Made by a program: the position numbers and the translations under genes. Source: Tragulus kanchil (taxonomy: Eukaryota > Chordata > Mammalia > Artiodactyla > Tragulidae). From it: a DNA stretch of 64,000 nt. Below are positions 43,405 through 54,919 of the stretch, one piece after another (positions within the stretch are counted from its first letter, which is position 1; each line of letters starts with the position of its first letter). Below the pieces are notes generated by a model. The model did no database searches and had not been told where the DNA came from. It saw only the letters and a list, made by a program, of their open reading frames with translations. Location: the NCBI GenBank assembly GCA_022376925.1, contig JAIOJX010000024.1:167741608-167805607 (forward strand), given 5' to 3'.

Positions 43405-43740
43405 GGCCGGAACCGCGGCTCTTCCCGAGCCTCGCTGGCTCAGGAGCAGCAGAGGGGCCGGGCAGCTGGCGAGCGCTCCCTGAGCACGGCCGCTCGGAGG
43501 CGGGCTTTGCTGGCCCCGCCCGCCGCAGGGGCGTCTTCAGCCCCGCCGACATGGACCCCCGTCCTGGAGGAAGTCGCTGCAACTGGCCGAGTGACCAGAG
43601 GCTGCCACGTCTCCTCCAGCAGACCTCTGGGGACCCACGCTTCACGGAGGAGTGGGCGCGACACAGGGCTGAGGAGCGCTTAGGGAAGAGATGGCAGGGG
43701 GCACGGAGGAGAGCGGTCTCCTGAAGGTGAAGTCAACAGA
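43405..43740 (+). promoter_or_regulatory. CpG-rich block with a short ORF, possible CpG island
   Basis: Roughly 30 CpGs in about 300 bp, the densest unique stretch outside the SINEs and the LTR. An ATG at 43551 in good context (G at -3, G at +4) opens a 57-codon frame ending at 43722-43724. A possible splice donor 'aaggtgaag' follows. The peptide is Arg-rich and not recognised. It could be a promoter with exon 1, or only GC-rich sequence. Confidence 0.3.
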
Positions 43741-43880
43741 GACTCAGAGAATACCCCCTCCTCCCAGAGAAACATTGGATTACAAGAGAAAGGAAATGTC
43801 CACTCAGAATTCCATGGCCTAGCCTTCTGCTCTCAGGGACTTGAAGTTGGGAAGATATGTCCATGGCATCAAACAGGCCA
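43741..43880. other. Unique sequence
   Basis: No element recognised. Confidence 0.4.
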
Positions 43881-43896
43881 GGCAGACAATGATTTT

Positions 43897-44177
43897 TTTT
43901 TCTTTTTTTTTATTCTTTAAAGGTTTTACAGAGTTTTGTTGTTCACAGACATGCATGTTCCCAGATCAGTCCTATGCATATCCCTGGTCCCCACCTCCCC
44001 AGCTCCCCCCTCCCACCCCTCCAGACCTTCGCCCCAAGCCATTGTGAGCACTCCTGTTCCCTCAGCACTGTGACACTAGCTGTCTTTTCCACACATAACA
44101 GAATAGGCTTCCACGTTACTCCCTCCATGCCTCCCCCTCACTGTTTCTTCCCCACAGTGTCCCTGTGTCTGTGCTCT
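43897..44177 (-). mobile_element. L1 3' end insertion with perfect target duplication
   Basis: T-rich start (poly-A on the minus strand), then 'ttacagagttttgttgttca', 'cccctccagaccttcgcccc' and 'ccacagtgtccctgtgtctg'. Perfect 16-bp target-site duplication 'ggcagacaatgatttt' at 43881-43896 and 44178-44193. 5'-truncated to about 280 bp. Confidence 0.85.
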
Positions 44178-44193
44178 GGCAGACAATGATTTT

Positions 44194-45604
44194 GACTGGC
44201 TGTTTACTTGTACTCTCACTGTCTGTGTTGAGCTTTCAAAGTGAAGTCAGAAAGCAGTTACCAGAACAACCATCTTTATTCCAAGAGGACTATTTATAGA
44301 AATTCTTGCTTTAACGTGTCAAGAGTATCGCTTCACAGGAAGGCCTTGGTCCTCGCTCACTCCAGGGGACGCTCTAGATTTCTCTGCTTTGCTTGCGAAA
44401 AGGCTCTTTACCCTCCCAGCAGCCATCCCCCCTGACATCTGAAGGAAAACTGTTTCCTAGTGAGTTTCAAGAAGGGGATCTGTGTTCCCTCTGAGCGAAG
44501 CCTCCAGACATTTGAAAGGCTGGCTGGCATATCACAGGAGCCGTGGAGCGTCTGTGCTCGGAGACGCCCGGAAGGCCACTGCCACGGTGGGGACCGTCCC
44601 CAAGTTCGAGGCTCCGCGTGCGGGCTCCTGTCCTCCCTGCCGTCTCGGCACCAGTAAGGCCACCCTGGCTGGCGGCGTCTGCGGAGACAAACTCCAAGCC
44701 CGGTGTCAGTGTGCTCATGAACACGGGAAGCTGCGGCTTCCAGATGGACCGCACGTTCAGGCAGGCACCCAGAAAGGCGGACGAGAGTCCCAGTACCTGC
44801 TGGCGAGCACGAGCAAGGGGAGAGGATTTCGCTGTAGGATGTGGGCTCACGGAGAGGCGTCAGGCCTCAGCGGCCCTGCACGTCCGTCTCCCCAGGAGGG
44901 AAGCTTCCTTCCAGGGGGAAGCGAGCTGGTGAGGCCCCGACGGAGCTCCGTCCTCCAGCACAGAGCTTGGCGGAACCTGTCCAGGGTTTCCAGGGCCGAC
45001 CGACTTCCTTCAGATCTAACACGTCGACTTCCTAGACTGTCTCCGTACCCCCTGGTTTGTCTGAGTTGGCATCGGGTCCCCTAGGGCGTCTGTTTTGGAT
45101 CAGGTTCTCCAGGAAGCAGGTGCACGTGCTTTGGGCGTGCTCTTGGGATGAGCACCTGTGGTGGTAGGAAGACAGCAGCGTTGGGGGAGGGAGTCGAACT
45201 GCCACGCGGATGTGGCCGAGGGCAGCCGGTCCCACGGGAGGCCCTGGAGCTGGAGTGGTCCCTTCTGGCTGTGCTGCATCAAGGTGGGAGGCCCAGACTT
45301 TGTTCCCTGCCTCTGTCACTGTGGAAAGGGGTCGTGACTTCGAATGAGGCCCCTCCCTTCAACTGAGAGCAGACGCGAGAGGAAAACTCAGCTGAGCCGC
45401 CAGCTGCCCGCACTCCTGCAGCGAGGGCCTCAGTCTAGTGCTTGCACCTGGTGGAGGGGCAGGAGGCCGGCGTGTCCAGTGAGGGTCAGAGTCTGGGTCG
45501 CTGCCGCACGAGCTGTGCAGCCCCTCTCCCACCATGCAGAGGGCCTGCCGCCCCCGACTGCTCCTTCTGCTGTGCTCCCACCTGCAGCCGCCTTTGCCCG
45601 GGAT
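44194..45604. other. GC-rich unique sequence
   Basis: Long overlapping frames on both strands (for example 44482-45084 plus, 200 codons; 44467-44850 minus). None shows a recognisable domain, signal peptide or repeat. Coding exons are possible but unsupported. Confidence 0.4.
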
Positions 45605-45619
45605 GCTCTCTGCCCAGCC

Positions 45620-45895
45620 TCCCCCACATCTATCTGATGAAGCTCCACTCATCTTTCAGGGTCCAGTGGGACGGTCTCCTTCTCTGGGAAACCTCCCCTC
45701 ACCCCGCAGCACCTCCGTCCAGCTCTTTGCAGGGCCGAGCAGGATTTCTCAGGCCTCTCTGGGCTCCAGACCACCTGCCGGCCTCAGGCGGCTCTCTGCA
45801 TACCTGTGGGTCTGCCAGTCTTTCTCCTGCTGAGCTCCTTGAGGCCAGGGACTGGATCTCAGCCCATCTGGGTCACTGAGCCAGACAGGCTCGGT
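45620..45895 (-). repeat. L2 LINE 3' fragment, minus strand
   Basis: 'gagctccttgaggccaggga' followed by 'ctggatctcagcccatctgg' is the antisense L2 3' signature. The preceding pyrimidine-rich part agrees. Repeated at 46742-47017. Confidence 0.65.
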
Positions 45896-46713
45896 GGGTG
45901 AGCTGCCTGGATGCAGGAGGAACCTGGAAAGCGTTGAATCAAGAATGGAGCAGAGCCGTCAGGCGGGAGAGAAGGCGTGGTGGATTGAACTGGAACGAGC
46001 TCATGTCAGCAGCCCAGCAAGGCAGCTCCTTGTCCTTCTCGACTTGAGCTGCACAGGTTCACCTGAAGCCGCCTGTGAATAAGCCGTCTCCCGGGTCGTG
46101 GGTGGTGCTGCCTTCGTGTCTCGGCCCCGTGCCCAGCACTGCGGCAAACCACACCAGCCGTCAGCGCCCAGGCAGAAGGTGCTGAGTACCAAGGAGGCTC
46201 CAGCGTTCAGGGGTAAAGGCCAAGACTGGGATGTTGCAGGAAGAAGAAAGGGTCCATTTTGAAAATAGTCTGAAAGTGGGAATGATAGGCTCTGACGACA
46301 GGGTGTTGTAGATGGAGAAGAAGGAAGGCACCTGCCGCAGATGTGAAGTCCAAGGAATCAACTAAGTCAGGTTAGCTACAGGGCATGTTCAGCTTGCGTG
46401 ATTCGGCCACCGAACACGGATATGTAAGTCAACAAAGCAGCACTCTGGCTAAGAGAAAATGCGAACATCCTAGCGGAGAGCCGGAAAGGTGGACGGCTGC
46501 CATTCAGGTGAGAGCCCCCGTCCAGTTTGCTCTGGGCCCTCAGCGGCTGGCACGTGGATGTCATTGGTGAGGCGCGGTGGAAGGCGTCAGGCACCCCCGG
46601 GGGACTCCGCTGCTGTTTTCCATCTAGAAGTGGTCGCTAGGTGGCGACAGACACTCACTCGCCTCCCTGGAGGCCCTGCTTTCAGGTGAAGTACAAAGTT
46701 AACCTTGAAGTCC
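45896..46713. other. Unique sequence
   Basis: No gene recognised. Repeated at 47018-47838. Confidence 0.4.
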
Positions 46714-46741
46714 CTCCTTTTGAAAAGCTCTCTGCCCAGCC

Positions 46742-47017
46742 TCCCCCACATCTATCTGATGAAGCTCCACTCATCTTTCAGGGTCCAGTGGGACGGTCTC
46801 CTTCTCTGGGAAACCTCCCCTCACCCCGCAGCACCTCCGTCCAGCTCTTTGCAGGGCCGAGCAGGATTTCTCAGGCCTCTCTGGGCTCCAGACCACCTGC
46901 CGGCCTCAGGCGGCTCTCTGCATACCTGTGGGTCTGCCAGTCTTTCTCCTGCTGAGCTCCTTGAGGCCAGGGACTGGATCTCAGCCCATCTGGGTCACTG
47001 AGCCAGACAGGCTCGGT
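46742..47017 (-). repeat. L2 fragment, duplicate
   Basis: Second copy of 45620-45895 from duplication 15. Confidence 0.65.
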
Positions 47018-47838
47018 GGGTGAGCTGCCTGGATGCAGGAGGAACCTGGAAAGCGTTGAATCAAGAATGGAGCAGAGCCGTCAGGCGGGAGAGAAGGCGT
47101 GGTGGATTGAACTGGAACGAGCTCATGTCAGCAGCCCAGCAAGGCAGCTCCTTGTCCTTCTCGACTTGAGCTGCACAGGTTCACCTGAAGCCGCCTGTGA
47201 ATAAGCCGTCTCCCGGGTCGTGGGTGGTGCTGCCTTCGTGTCTCGGCCCCGTGCCCAGCACTGCGGCAAACCACACCAGCCGTCAGCGCCCAGGCAGAAG
47301 GTGCTGAGTACCAAGGAGGCTCCAGCGTTCAGGGGTAAAGGCCAAGACTGGGATGTTGCAGGAAGAAGAAAGGGTCCATTTTGAAAATAGTCTGAAAGTG
47401 GGAATGATAGGCTCTGACGACAGGGTGTTGTAGATGGAGAAGAAGGAAGGCACCTGCCGCAGATGTGAAGTCCAAGGAATCAACTAAGTCAGGTTAGCTA
47501 CAGGGCATGTTCAGCTTGCGTGATTCGGCCACCGAACACGGATATGTAAGTCAACAAAGCAGCACTCTGGCTAAGAGAAAATGCGAACATCCTAGCGGAG
47601 AGCCGGAAAGGTGGACGGCTGCCATTCAGGTGAGAGCCCCCGTCCAGTTTGCTCTGGGCCCTCAGCGGCTGGCACGTGGATGTCATTGGTGAGGCGCGGT
47701 GGAAGGCGTCAGGCACCCCCGGGGGACTCCGCTGCTGTTTTCCATCTAGAAGTGGTCGCTAGGTGGCGACAGACACTCACTCGCCTCCCTGGAGAGGCCC
47801 TGCTTTCAGGTGAAGTACAAAGTTAACCTTGGAAGTCC

Positions 47839-48484
47839 CAGCGCTATAAAAACAGTTTCCTGTTTGTAAAAATCGCGCAAAGCTTCATTTTATAAAGCAG
47901 ATAACATTTTTACCAAAGACACATATAAAGAGTGGGAAAACTATTCAGAACAAGGAGCAAACAAATCTAAAGACTCTTTCTCTAGCGGGGCGCTATCCTG
48001 CCTGACTTTTCCTCGTGGACTTACTGCTCCAGGGCCTTTAGCTGGTTCTCTTCCTGATTGCTGTTTGTCTGCTTCAGCTTCGGTTGTGTTTATTTAGCGT
48101 CACCAAAATAACATTTTGTGACGTTTATTTTTGCCTATTCTGTGGTTTGAAAGAAATTTCACCATTTGTTTCTTTCTTCCTACATAGATTTTCACACAAA
48201 ACAGGGACAGAGGCTTGTGGTGGAGGTTAGCTGATGAGCCAGTGGAAGGCAGACAGAAGGCTGCCCGCTTCAACAGAAGCACTGAGTTTGTGGAGTTCAG
48301 ATGAGCCATCAAGCATCACTGCTTTTAGCTTTCTCACCTATAAAATGAGGATTCTAATGTCCCCCACACAGGGTGATTTTAAGATTGGAAAAGTAGAGGA
48401 CAGAAGACATTCTGAAAATTGAAAATCAGGGTATCAGTGATAGAGCTCTTGTAACAAATGTGCCATATAGTAGGATGTGCTATA
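47839..48484. other. Unique sequence
   Basis: No gene or repeat recognised apart from an 'acctataaaatgaggattct' patch near 48338 that may be MIR. Confidence 0.4.
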
Positions 48485-49247
48485 TAATTGTTTTTTTTAA
48501 ACCAATACTAAATATAAAAACGTACATCTGCTAACCCTAACCTCCTGCTCAATCCCCAAACCCTTTCCCCTTGGCAAACAGCAGTCTGTTTTCTATGTCT
48601 GTGATTCTGTTTCTGTTTCATAGACAGGTTCGTTTGTGGCATCTTCTAGATTTCACATCTAAGTGATAATCATATGGCATTCGTCTTTCTGACTGCTTCA
48701 CTTAGTTTGATAATCTCTGGTTACAGGCTTGATGCTGTAAGCGGCATTATTTCATTCTTTTTTATGGCTGAACAGTATTCCATTGTATACATGTCCTATA
48801 TCTTTATCCAGTCCACCTATAGTAGATAGGTAGGTTGTTTCATACCTTGGCTAATGTGAATAGTGCTGCTATAAACACAGGGGTGCATGTATCTTTGGAA
48901 TTATAGTTTTGCCTGGATATATGCCCAGGAGTGGAATTGCTGGGTCATATGGTAATTCTGTTTCCAGTTTTCTGAGGACCCTCCATACAGTTTCCACAGT
49001 GGCTGCACCAACTTACATTCCCACTAACAGCGTAGGAAGTTTCCCTTTTCTCCACATCCTTTCCAGCATTTTGTTAGTCACAGACTTTTACATGATAGCC
49101 GTTCTGGCTGGTGTAAGGTGATATCTCATAGTTTTGATTGGCGTTTTTATAATAATTAGTGACATTGAGCATCTTTTCATGCGCCTGTTGCTCATCTGGA
49201 TGTCTTTGGAGAAGTGTCTACTTAGGTCTTCTGTCCATTAAAGAATT

Positions 49248-49566
49248 ATCTGTTTGTTTATTTTTGGCTGTGCTGGGTCGTCGGCGCTGCTTGCAGGCTT
49301 CCTCCAGCTGCGGCAGGCAGGGCTGCCCTTCACCATGGTGCTCAGGTTCTCACTGAGTTGGCTTCTCTTGTTACGGAGCTTGGATGCTAAGTGCCCGGGT
49401 TCCAGTAACTGTGGCTCATGGGTTCTCGAGCACAGGCTCCGTAGCCGTGGCACACAGGTGTGGCTGACTGCAGCGTGTGGGTCTTCCTGGACCGGTGCTC
49501 AGCCCATGGCTTCCACGCTGGCAGGCGGATCCTTAACCACTGGACCTCCTTCCCTCTAGGGAAGTC
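49248..49566 (-). mobile_element. CHR-2-type SINE nested in L1
   Basis: Antisense element from 'atttttggctgtgctgggtc' to 'accactggacctccttccct' and 'agggaagtccc'. Full length, about 320 bp. Repeated at 50309-50630. Confidence 0.8.
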
Positions 49567-50308
49567 CCTTCTCTTCCAGTTTGGATTCCTTTTATTTTTT
49601 CTTCTCTGACTGCCATGCCCAGGATTTCCAAAGCGATGTTGAATAGTAGTGATAAGAATGGACATCTTTGTGTTGTTTGTGATCTTAGAGGAAATGCTTT
49701 CAGTGTTTCACCATCGAGAATGGTATTTGCTGTGGGTTTGCTTTTCATTTCTGATGCTTCACTTTAGTTTGATAATCTCTGGTTACAGGCTTGATGCTGT
49801 AAGCGGCATTATTTCATTCTTTTTTATGGCTGAACAGTATTCCATTGTATACATGTCCTATATCTTTATCCAGTCCACCTATAGTAGATAGGTAGGTTGT
49901 TTCATACCTTGGCTAATGTGAATAGTGCTGCTATAAACACAGGGGTGCATGTATCTTTGGAATTATAGTTTTGCCTGGATATATGCCCAGGAGTGGAATT
50001 GCTGGGTCATATGGTAATTCTGTTTCCAGTTTTCTGAGGACCCTCCATACAGTTTCCACAGTGGCTGCACCAACTTACATTCCCACTAACAGCGTAGGAA
50101 GTTTCCCTTTTCTCCACATCCTTTCCAGCATTTTGTTAGTCACAGACTTTTACATGATAGCCGTTCTGGCTGGTGTAAGGTGATATCTCATAGTTTTGAT
50201 TGGCGTTTTATAATAATTAGTGACATTGAGCATCTTTTCATGCGCCTGTTGCTCATCTGGATGTCTTTGGAGAAGTGTCTACTTAGGTCTTCTGTCCATT
50301 AAAGAATT

Positions 50309-50630
50309 ATCTGTTTGTTTATTTTTGGCTGTGCTGGGTCGTCGGCGCTGCTTGCAGGCTTCCTCCAGCTGCGGCAGGCAGGGCTGCCCTTCACCATGGT
50401 GCTCAGGTTCTCACTGAGTTGGCTTCTCTTGTTACAGAGCTTGGATGCTAAGTGCCCGGGTTCCAGTAACTGTGGCTCATGGGTTCTCGAGCACAGGCTC
50501 CGTAGCCGTGGCACACAGGTGTGGCTGACTGCAGCGTGTGGGTCTTCCTGGACCGGTGCTCAGCCCATGGCTTCCACGCTGGCAGGCGGATCCTTAACCA
50601 CTGGACCCCCTTTCCCCTCTAGGGAAGTCC
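50309..50630 (-). mobile_element. CHR-2-type SINE, duplicate
   Basis: Second copy of 49248-49566 from duplication 16. Confidence 0.8.
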
Positions 50631-51074
50631 CTTCTCTTCCAGTTTGGATTCCTTTTATTTTTTCTTCTCTGACTGCCATGCCCAGGATTTCCAAAGCGAT
50701 GTTGAATAGTAGTGATAAGAATGGACATCTTTGTGTTGTTTGTGATCTTAGAGGAAATGCTTTCAGTGTTTCACCATCGAGAATGGTATTTGCTGTGGGT
50801 TTGCTGTGTACAGACTTTACTGTGTGGAGGTAGGTTCCCTCTATGCCCGCCTCTGGAAAGTTTTTGTCTTAAAAGGAAATTAACTTTTGTCTACAGGTTT
50901 TTCTGCATCTGTTGATCTGATCAAATGGTTTTTATTCTTCAGTTTCTTAATATGATATATCATATTGATTGACTTGTGTATATTGCAGAATCTTGCATTC
51001 CTGGGATAAATCCCACTTGATTGTTGTGTATGATCCTTTTGGTTTTTTTTGAGCCTCCTTTTTTTTTTAAATTT

Positions 51075-51140
51075 ATTTCTTTATTTTAAAGTTTTTACAG
51101 AGTTTTGTTGTTCACAGACATGCATGTTTCCAGATCAGTT
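51075..51140 (-). mobile_element. Tiny L1 3' end inserted in L1
   Basis: 'ttacagagttttgttgttca' with preceding T/A-rich tail is the 3' end of the young L1 type (as at 43897). It sits between two parts of the older L1 ORF2. Copy at 52191-52245. Confidence 0.55.
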
Positions 51141-51540
51141 GACCCTTTAATATATTGTTGAACTCTGATAGTATTTTTGCTGAGGATTTTGTGTCTATGT
51201 TCATCAGTGATCTTGGCCTGTGCTCTTTTTCTGTCTTACCTTGGTTTTGGTATCAGGCGGCTTCATAGAGTGAGCTCGGGCATGTTCCTGCCTCTGCAAT
51301 TTTTTGGAAGAGTTTGAGAAGGATGGGTGTTAACCTGTCTCTAAATGTTTGATGGAGTTCACCTGTGAGGCCATCTGGTCCTGGACTTCTGCTTGCTGGA
51401 AGATTTTTAAGCATAGTTTCAATTTCATTGCTTGTGATTGTCTGTTCCTATTTATTTCTTACTGGTTCAGTTTGGGCAGGCTGAACCTTTCTAAGAATTT
51501 GTCCATTTCTTCCAGGTTTTTCAGCATATTCTTCTTCTTC

Positions 51541-51668
51541 CTTTTTTTTTTTTTTTTTTGTCTCTACCATGGGGTATGTGGGATTTTAGCTTTCCTACGA
51601 GGGATCAAACCTACATCCCCTGTGTTGGAAATGTGGCATCTTAACCACTGGATTGTCAGGAAAGTCTT
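51541..51668 (-). mobile_element. CHR-type SINE, short, nested in L1
   Basis: Poly-T, then 'gtctctaccatggggtatgt' and 'taaccactggattgtcagga'. It interrupts the L1 ORF2 phrase 'atttcttccaggtttttcag'. Repeated at 52641-52768. Confidence 0.65.
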
Positions 51669-51771
51669 TGTCCAGCATATTTCTGAAGAGCAAAATTTTG
51701 GGAAAAATGTAGAAGAGATACTGGTCATACAAGCCATTAAGATACTAGAAATCTGCAGTAATTAAAACGAC

Positions 51772-52032
51772 AGGACTTCCCTGATGGGACAGAGGGTGGT
51801 ATTCTGCCAGTTGCAGGGGACAAGGGTTTGGTCCCTGGTCCAGGAAGATTCCACATGCCGCGGAGCAGCTATGCCCGTGTGCCACAGCTCCTGGAGCCCA
51901 CAGACTCTAGGGCCCACATCCTGCAGCTGGACAGTGGCCCTTGCTCATTGCAACTAGAGAAAGCCCATGCACAGCAACAAAGATGCACTGCAACCCCCCC
52001 TCCCCCAAAAAAGATAAAAAATACATATAAAA
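51772..52032 (+). mobile_element. CHR-type SINE, plus strand
   Basis: 'aggacttccctgatgggaca' head, 'gggtttggtccctgg' B-box region, 'aactagagaaagcccatgca' body, C-rich stretch and A-rich tail. Repeated at 52872-53132. Confidence 0.8.
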
Positions 52033-52192
52033 AGTAAGAAGGGTTTCAAAAGTGATGGGGATGGCAGTAAAACACAGGAACCATTAAAAAACATAATAAA
52101 AACACATAACTGGATCATTATTACAGACTAGAATCAAGTGAAATACATACAGGAATTTCCACATAAGTCGTGTCCGACTTTTTTTATTTTTA

Positions 52193-52870
52193 AAGTTTTA
52201 CAGAGTTTTGTTGTTCACAGACATGCATGTTTCCAGATCAGTTGACCCTTTAATATATTGTTGAACTCTGATAGTATTTTGCTGAGGATTTTGTGTCTAT
52301 GTTCATCAGTGATCTTGGCCTGTGCTCTTTTCTGTCTTACCTTGGTTTTGGTATCAGGCGGCTTCATAGAGTGAGCTCGGGCATGTTCCTGCCTCTGCAA
52401 TTTTTGGAAGAGTTTGAGAAGGATGGGTGTTAACCTGTCTCTAAATGTTTGATGGAGTTCACCTGTGAGGCCATCTGGTCCTGGACTTCTGCTTGCTGGA
52501 AGATTTTTAAGCATAGTTTCAATTTCATTGCTTGTGATTGTCTGTTCCTATTTATTTCTTACTGGTTCAGTTTGGGCAGGCTGAACCTTTCTAAGAATTT
52601 GTCCATTTCTTCCAGGTTTTTCAGCATATTCTTCTTCTTCCTTTTTTTTTTTTTTTTTTGTCTCTACCATGGGGTATGTGGGATTTTAGCTTTCCTACGA
52701 GGGATCAAACCTACATCCCCTGTGTTGGAAATGTGGCATCTTAACCACTGGATTGTCAGGAAAGTCTTTGTCCAGCATATTTCTGAAGAGCAAAATTTTG
52801 GGAAAAATGTAGAAGAGATACTGGTCATACAAGCCATTAAGATACTAGAAATCTGCAGTAATTAAAACGA
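52193..52870 (-). mobile_element. L1 ORF2 segment, duplicate, minus strand
   Basis: Second copy of 51091-51770. The minus strand encodes 'SPGPDGLTGELHQTFRD' followed by 'PILLKLFQKL', a clear L1 reverse transcriptase segment. A CHR SINE is nested at 52641-52768. Confidence 0.85.
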
Positions 52871-52871
52871 C

Positions 52872-53132
52872 AGGACTTCCCTGATGGGACAGAGGGTGGT
52901 ATTCTGCCAGTTGCAGGGGACAAGGGTTTGGTCCCTGGTCCAGGAAGATTCCACATGCCGCGGAGCAGCTATGCCCGTGTGCCACAGCTCCTGGAGCCCA
53001 CAGACTCTAGGGCCCACATCCTGCAGCTGGACAGTGGCCCTTGCTCATTGCAACTAGAGAAAGCCCATGCACAGCAACAAAGATGCACTGCAACCCCCCC
53101 TCCCCCAAAAAAGATAAAAAATACATATAAAA
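52872..53132 (+). mobile_element. CHR-type SINE, duplicate
   Basis: Second copy of 51772-52032 from duplication 17. Confidence 0.8.
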
Positions 53133-53255
53133 AGTAAGAAGGGTTTCAAAAGTGATGGGGATGGCAGTAAAACACAGGAACCATTAAAAAACATAATAAA
53201 AACACATAACTGGATCATTATTACAGACTAGAATCAAGTGAAATACATACAGGAA

Positions 53256-53395
53256 TTCGTTGCTGCTGTTTAGTTCATAAGTCGTGTCCGACTCTGTGTG
53301 GCCCCGTGGACTGCAGCCCTGTAGGCTCCTCTGGCCATGGGATCTCCCAGGCAAGGGCACCGGAGTGGGCTGCGATTTCCGTCTTCACGTGGGAC
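53256..53395 (-). mobile_element. BovA2 SINE, partial, minus strand
   Basis: 'gttgctgctgtttagttcat', 'gtcgtgtccgactctgtgtg', 'ggcaagggcaccggagtggg'. The head end is missing, replaced by unrelated sequence. Confidence 0.8.
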
Positions 53396-53417
53396 TTCAG
53401 TATATGATAAAAGGTAC

Positions 53418-53725
53418 ACTGGCTTCTCTGCTGGCTCAGTGGTGGAGAATCTGCCTGCCAGTGCAGGAGACTCAGGTTTGGTCCCTGGTCCGGGAAGACC
53501 CCACACACCGTGGAGCAGCTGAGGCCGTGCGCCTCACTCACTGAACCTGCCGTGGAGCCCACAGGCTGCAGCTGCGGGAGCCTGCACGCCCCGGAGCCCG
53601 TGCTCCCCAACGGGGGAAGCCACCGCAACGGGAAGCCCGCAGCTGCGCCTGGAGAGCTGCCCCACTTGCCACAGCGAGAGAAAAGCTTCCTCAGCAGCAA
53701 GACTCAGCACAGCCCCAAATCAGGA
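53418..53725 (+). mobile_element. CHR-type SINE, full length, plus strand
   Basis: 'ggcttctctgctggctcagt' head, 'caggtttggtccctggtccg' B-box region, GC-rich body 'gcccgtgctccccaac', 'aagccaccgcaacgggaagc'. Repeated at 54533-54840. Confidence 0.8.
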
Positions 53726-53804
53726 AATAATACAATATCTAATGATAAATTAATAAAAGGACTCAATGAAATATTTAATAAAATAAATAAAAATTATTTA
53801 AAAG

Positions 53805-54470
53805 CTACATTCGTGAGGGGAAGGGTAAAAATTATTCATTTAAAGCTGTTCAGACAACTAGATAATTACATGAAAAATGTTGGATCTCTAACTCACTTCA
53901 TACACTGAATTAAATTACAGATGGATCAAATATACAAATGTGAAAATGAAATAATAAAAGTACTATGTGACAATATGAGAGATTTGACTAATAATAACAG
54001 AATCTGGAAAGGTCTTCTAATTACACACACACACACAAATTGGTAAATTCTACTACAAAGAAAAACAAAATAAATATTGTGCATAAAAAGAATATTCAGA
54101 AAGGCTATCTTTTATAATATATTTATTTATCCTGAAATTATTTCTTAGTATGTATATAAAAGCTCCTGCAAGCAAATGTGAAATGGATAAGTGATAAGAA
54201 CAAATAGTTATCAAAAAGTAAATACAAAAGATCCAAACATGAAAAATGTTCAACTTTAGTGTGTAATAACAGAGATGCAATTAAAAGCATGATTAGATAT
54301 CTTTTTAAACCTATCAGATTAGCAAAGAATATACTAGAAAAACAAGGGTCTTTTTCAAAGATAAAGACTTGTGAACTAAAATGGATTCTATACTTGCAGT
54401 CATTATTCTGTTGGGATTTTGGACTTCTTAAACAGATGTAGATGTCTGTGAATAAACTGGCATGTTAAAA
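53805..54470 (+). repeat. Old L1 ORF2 fragment, plus strand
   Basis: 'ttacagatggatcaaatata' and 'atgtgaaaatgaaataataa', then 'ttagtgtgtaataacagaga' and 'gcaattaaaagcatgattag' keep the order of L1 ORF2 3' sequence, heavily decayed. Contains a short (CA)n at 54025-54039. Repeated at 54920-55587. Confidence 0.55.
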
Positions 54471-54532
54471 TGATTCGGAGTGGGCTGCGATTTCCGCCTT
54501 CACGTGGGACTTCAGTATATGATAAAAGGTAC

Positions 54533-54840
54533 ACTGGCTTCTCTGCTGGCTCAGTGGTGGAGAATCTGCCTGCCAGTGCAGGAGACTCAGGTTTGGTCCC
54601 TGGTCCGGGAAGACCCCACACACCGTGGAGCAGCTGAGGCCGTGCGCCTCACTCACTGAACCTGCCGTGGAGCCCACAGGCTGCAGCTGCGGGAGCCTGC
54701 ACGCCCCGGAGCCCGTGCTCCCCAACGGGGGAAGCCACCGCAACGGGAAGCCCGCAGCTGCGCCTGGAGAGCTGCCCCACTTGCCACAGCGAGAGAAAAG
54801 CTTCCTCAGCAGCAAGACTCAGCACAGCCCCAAATCAGGA
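54533..54840 (+). mobile_element. CHR-type SINE, duplicate
   Basis: Second copy of 53418-53725 from duplication 18. Confidence 0.8.
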
Positions 54841-54919
54841 AATAATACAATATCTAATGATAAATTAATAAAAGGACTCAATGAAATATTTAATAAAATA
54901 AATAAAAATTATTTAAAAG

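Larger units (their letters stand above)
41257..43425. repeat. Tandem duplication 14 (1.09 kb unit)
   Basis: Copy A 41257-42335, about 10 bp filler, copy B 42346-43425, offset 1089. Copy A ends 'aaccgcggctct' then 'ccactgctctgc'; copy B continues 'tcccgagcctcg'. The first 250 bp are also in duplication 13 (third copy at 40253). Confidence 0.92.
45605..47838. repeat. Tandem duplication 15 (1.12 kb unit)
   Basis: Copy A 45605-46713, 13 bp filler ('tcccttttgaaaa'-like), copy B 46727-47838, offset 1122. After copy A 'accttgaagtccc' meets filler, while copy B continues 'accttggaagtcccagcgc'. Copy B has 'ggagaggccctg' where A has 'ggaggccctg'. Confidence 0.92.
48698..50803. repeat. Tandem duplication 16 (1.06 kb unit)
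   Basis: Copy A 48698-49757, copy B 49762-50803, offset about 1062. The junction lies inside L1: 'gggtttgctttt' is followed by 'catttctgatgcttcac', whereas copy B continues naturally 'gggtttgctgtgtacag'. Differences are single bases and C-runs ('ggacctccttcc' against 'ggaccccctttcc'). Confidence 0.92.
48485..51770 (-). mobile_element. L1 LINE, ORF2 and 3' end, minus strand
   Basis: Antisense L1: 3' end at 48485, then 'ggctgaacagtattccattg', 'tggaattgctgggtcatatg', and reverse transcriptase parts upstream ('tctggtcctggacttctgct'). The minus strand shows ORF2 pieces such as '[20 protein letters not shown]' (about 49690-49748), frameshifted, so inactive. CHR SINEs are nested at 49248 and 51541. 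Duplications 16 and 17 double most of it. Confidence 0.85.
51085..53290. repeat. Tandem duplication 17 (1.10 kb unit)
   Basis: Copy A 51085-52180, copy B 52181-53290, offset about 1103. Near the end of copy A 'caggaatt' jumps to 'tccacataagtcg'; in copy B the same place reads 'cgttgctgctgttta' first, so A has lost about 15 bp. Single T-run differences inside. Confidence 0.9.

Noticed and set aside
44482..45084. 200-codon plus-strand frame
   Set aside because: No domain or family resemblance, competing open frame on the other strand, compositional explanation sufficient.
52215..52514. Reverse-transcriptase-like frame as a functional gene
   Set aside because: L1 ORF2 fragment with nested SINEs and frameshifts, so inactive.
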